NCBI GenBank assembly: GCA_002507565.1
Contig: MOXJ01000009.1
Coordinates: 1 to 64,000, forward strand
Source: Candidatus Reconcilbacillus cellulovorans
GTDB lineage: Bacteria > Bacillota > Bacilli > Paenibacillales > Reconciliibacillaceae
Direction: 5' to 3'
Length of the DNA: 64,000 bases
The position numbers and the translations under genes are program-made. This document shows, in pieces, positions 63,018-64,000 of this stretch; position 1 is the stretch's first letter, and every line of letters begins with the position of its first letter. The notes beneath the pieces were generated by a model. That model had not been told where the DNA came from. It ran no database searches and was given only the letters and a program-made list of their open reading frames with translations.

Positions 63018-63046
63018 ATTATAGGCGTGTCCGGCAGCGAAGTCAA
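63018..63046 (-). promoter_or_regulatory. Promoter of the riboswitch-terC unit
   Basis: TTGACT (63046-63041), 17 bp, TATAAT (63023-63018). The -35 overlaps the stop codon of the deacetylase gene, and the riboswitch begins at the expected start site. Confidence 0.85.
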
Positions 63047-63879
63047 TCGCCCGCCCAGCGGCCTGTTGCGAGTTCGGCGACCAGCTTGGCGGCGGTCACG
63101 TCGGGGGATCCGGCGTTGATCCGTTTGATGAGTCGTTCATGACTCGTGTTGAATCCCTTGATCCCGGTGAAAACATAGGCGATGTCCGCCCGGCGTGCGA
63201 TCCGCAGCAGAGCCGAGCTGTATTGCCCGTGCGGTAGGCAGAGCAGGTTGACGCGGTTGCCGAGTTTGGCGGCAAGAATCCGGTCAGCCGTCGTCAAATC
63301 GCCGAGCACGCGCGCCTCGTATTCCGCCTCCGTTTCGCGACGGCCCCCGGAGGCGTCGGACAGCGGCCCGACGAGCGGCGTCACGGAACGGCCGTCGACC
63401 GTCGCCGTTTCATGCGACATATACGAATGCGAGTAAAACTCGAATCCGCCGCGCCGCATTTCCGCGATCTGATCCCAGTTCAGAAAGCCGGGACGTCCGA
63501 CGTAGCCGACGATCAGAAAGACGGTCGCGGTCATGTTTTCCGCTTTCAGCATCGGATAGGCGAACCGGTAGACCGATTCATACCCGTCGTCGAACGTAAT
63601 CACGACCGCGTTGGGCGGCACTTGTTCCCGATGCTGCAAAAAGCCGATAAACTGCTGCATCGGGATGACGTGAAATCCGTTTCGCTTCAGCGCCTGCAAA
63701 TGGGACGCAAACCGCTCGGGCGAAACGGTCACGTCGGATTCCGCGTCGTTCAGGTGATGATAGGTCAGCACGGCGACTTTGTTCCGATAATGAATTTGCT
63801 CCGCGCCGTCGTCGAACCACCGGGAAAGCGGCAGCAGCGCCAGCGCCAGCGCCGCGCACCACAACTGTTTACGCGTCAC
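63043..63879 (-). CDS. Polysaccharide deacetylase, membrane or secreted
   Basis: A 278-residue NodB-homology deacetylase of the PgaB/IcaB-like class. An N-terminal signal/anchor (LWCAALALALLPLSRW) is followed by VAVLTYHHLNDAESDVTVSPERFASHL, the catalytic Asp motif VVITFDDGYESVY, EFYSHSYMSHE with metal-binding His, and LCLPHGQYS. GTG 63879 has GGGGGAG 7 bp upstream; ATG codons at 63915/63912 overlap the -10 box. It probably removes N-acetyl groups from a cell-wall or exopolysaccharide glucosamine. Confidence 0.9.
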   Translation of the reverse strand: MTRKQLWCAALALALLPLSRWFDDGAEQIHYRNKVAVLTYHHLNDAESDVTVSPERFASHLQALKRNGFHVIPMQQFIGFLQHREQVPPNAVVITFDDGYESVYRFAYPMLKAENMTATVFLIVGYVGRPGFLNWDQIAEMRRGGFEFYSHSYMSHETATVDGRSVTPLVGPLSDASGGRRETEAEYEARVLGDLTTADRILAAKLGNRVNLLCLPHGQYSSALLRIARRADIAYVFTGIKGFNTSHERLIKRINAGSPDVTAAKLVAELATGRWAGD

Positions 63880-63910
63880 GGCGTTTCTCCCCCGTCTCTG
63901 TTTCGTTTCC

Positions 63911-63939
63911 ATCATACACCGGAACCGCGCTTTTGAAAA
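63911..63939 (-). promoter_or_regulatory. Promoter of the polysaccharide deacetylase
   Basis: TTTTCA (63939-63934), 17 bp, TATGAT (63916-63911) on the minus strand. Its position favours the GTG start at 63879. Confidence 0.5.
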
Positions 63940-64000
63940 TTACATCACAAAGAGCGCGGATTTTTTGTTCGGCCTATTGTATTATTTGTATTAAGTGATA

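Overview
The window is chromosomal DNA of a GC-rich, endospore-forming member of the Bacillota, most likely Paenibacillaceae (Paenibacillus, Thermobacillus or Cohnella-like). The evidence is a tricistronic GerA-type germination receptor operon with a sigma-G-like promoter, a CotF-type coat protein, YesM/YesN plus LplB/LplC-type sugar uptake, octanoyltransferase LipL, CymR-like operator boxes before sulfur genes, and AGGAGG-type ribosome binding sites. The genus is an inference.

Layout: 0-2.7 kb holds a partial Rpn-type nuclease at the left edge, then thyA-folA-lipL. 2.7-12 kb (minus strand) holds a lipoprotein GH9 glycosidase and a sugar ABC importer (solute-binding protein, LplC, LplB) controlled by the YesN/YesM two-component pair. 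12.1-15.4 kb is a probable copper/metal operon (DUF4198-like secreted protein and a CopC-CopD fusion). 15.5-29 kb is a sulfur-acquisition region: ssuE, an alpha/beta hydrolase, ssuA, ssuD, ssuC, ssuB, an AprA-like flavoprotein with its own ferredoxin, a hicAB pair, then yezD and the sulfate/thiosulfate importer sbp-cysT-cysW-cysA. 29-36.2 kb is decayed accessory DNA: an SDR gene tail, an IS1380-like transposase remnant, broken SMR, GNAT and DinB genes and a family of 23-bp repeats. It surrounds an intact Fur-boxed siderophore importer. 36.3-42.3 kb has an SDR gene and a complete pyruvate dehydrogenase operon. 42.7-47.2 kb has a decaying HepT/MntA pair and the germination receptor operon. 47.3-52 kb is an ABC-2 exporter operon with an 809-residue membrane protein. 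52-64 kb has an MFS exporter, CotF, a heptad-repeat protein, CapA, an ECF sigma/anti-sigma pair, a kinase-thiN-pepF cluster, a TerC gene under a yybP-ykoY manganese riboswitch, and a polysaccharide deacetylase.

The strongest candidate for something undescribed is a repeated RNA leader element in the sulfur region. The motif CGACCGG-N4-CCGGAG occurs four times (about 15578, 16235, 24382 and 24872). Each copy can form a 4-bp hairpin with a 4-nt loop, and each is followed at once by an intrinsic-terminator-like hairpin. The copies precede ssuE, the hydrolase, a short Cys-containing leader peptide plus yezD, and the sulfate-binding protein. Two copies also share near-identical promoters and CymR-like palindromes. 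This looks like a multi-copy transcription-attenuation system for sulfur genes, and I do not recognise it as an S-box or T-box.
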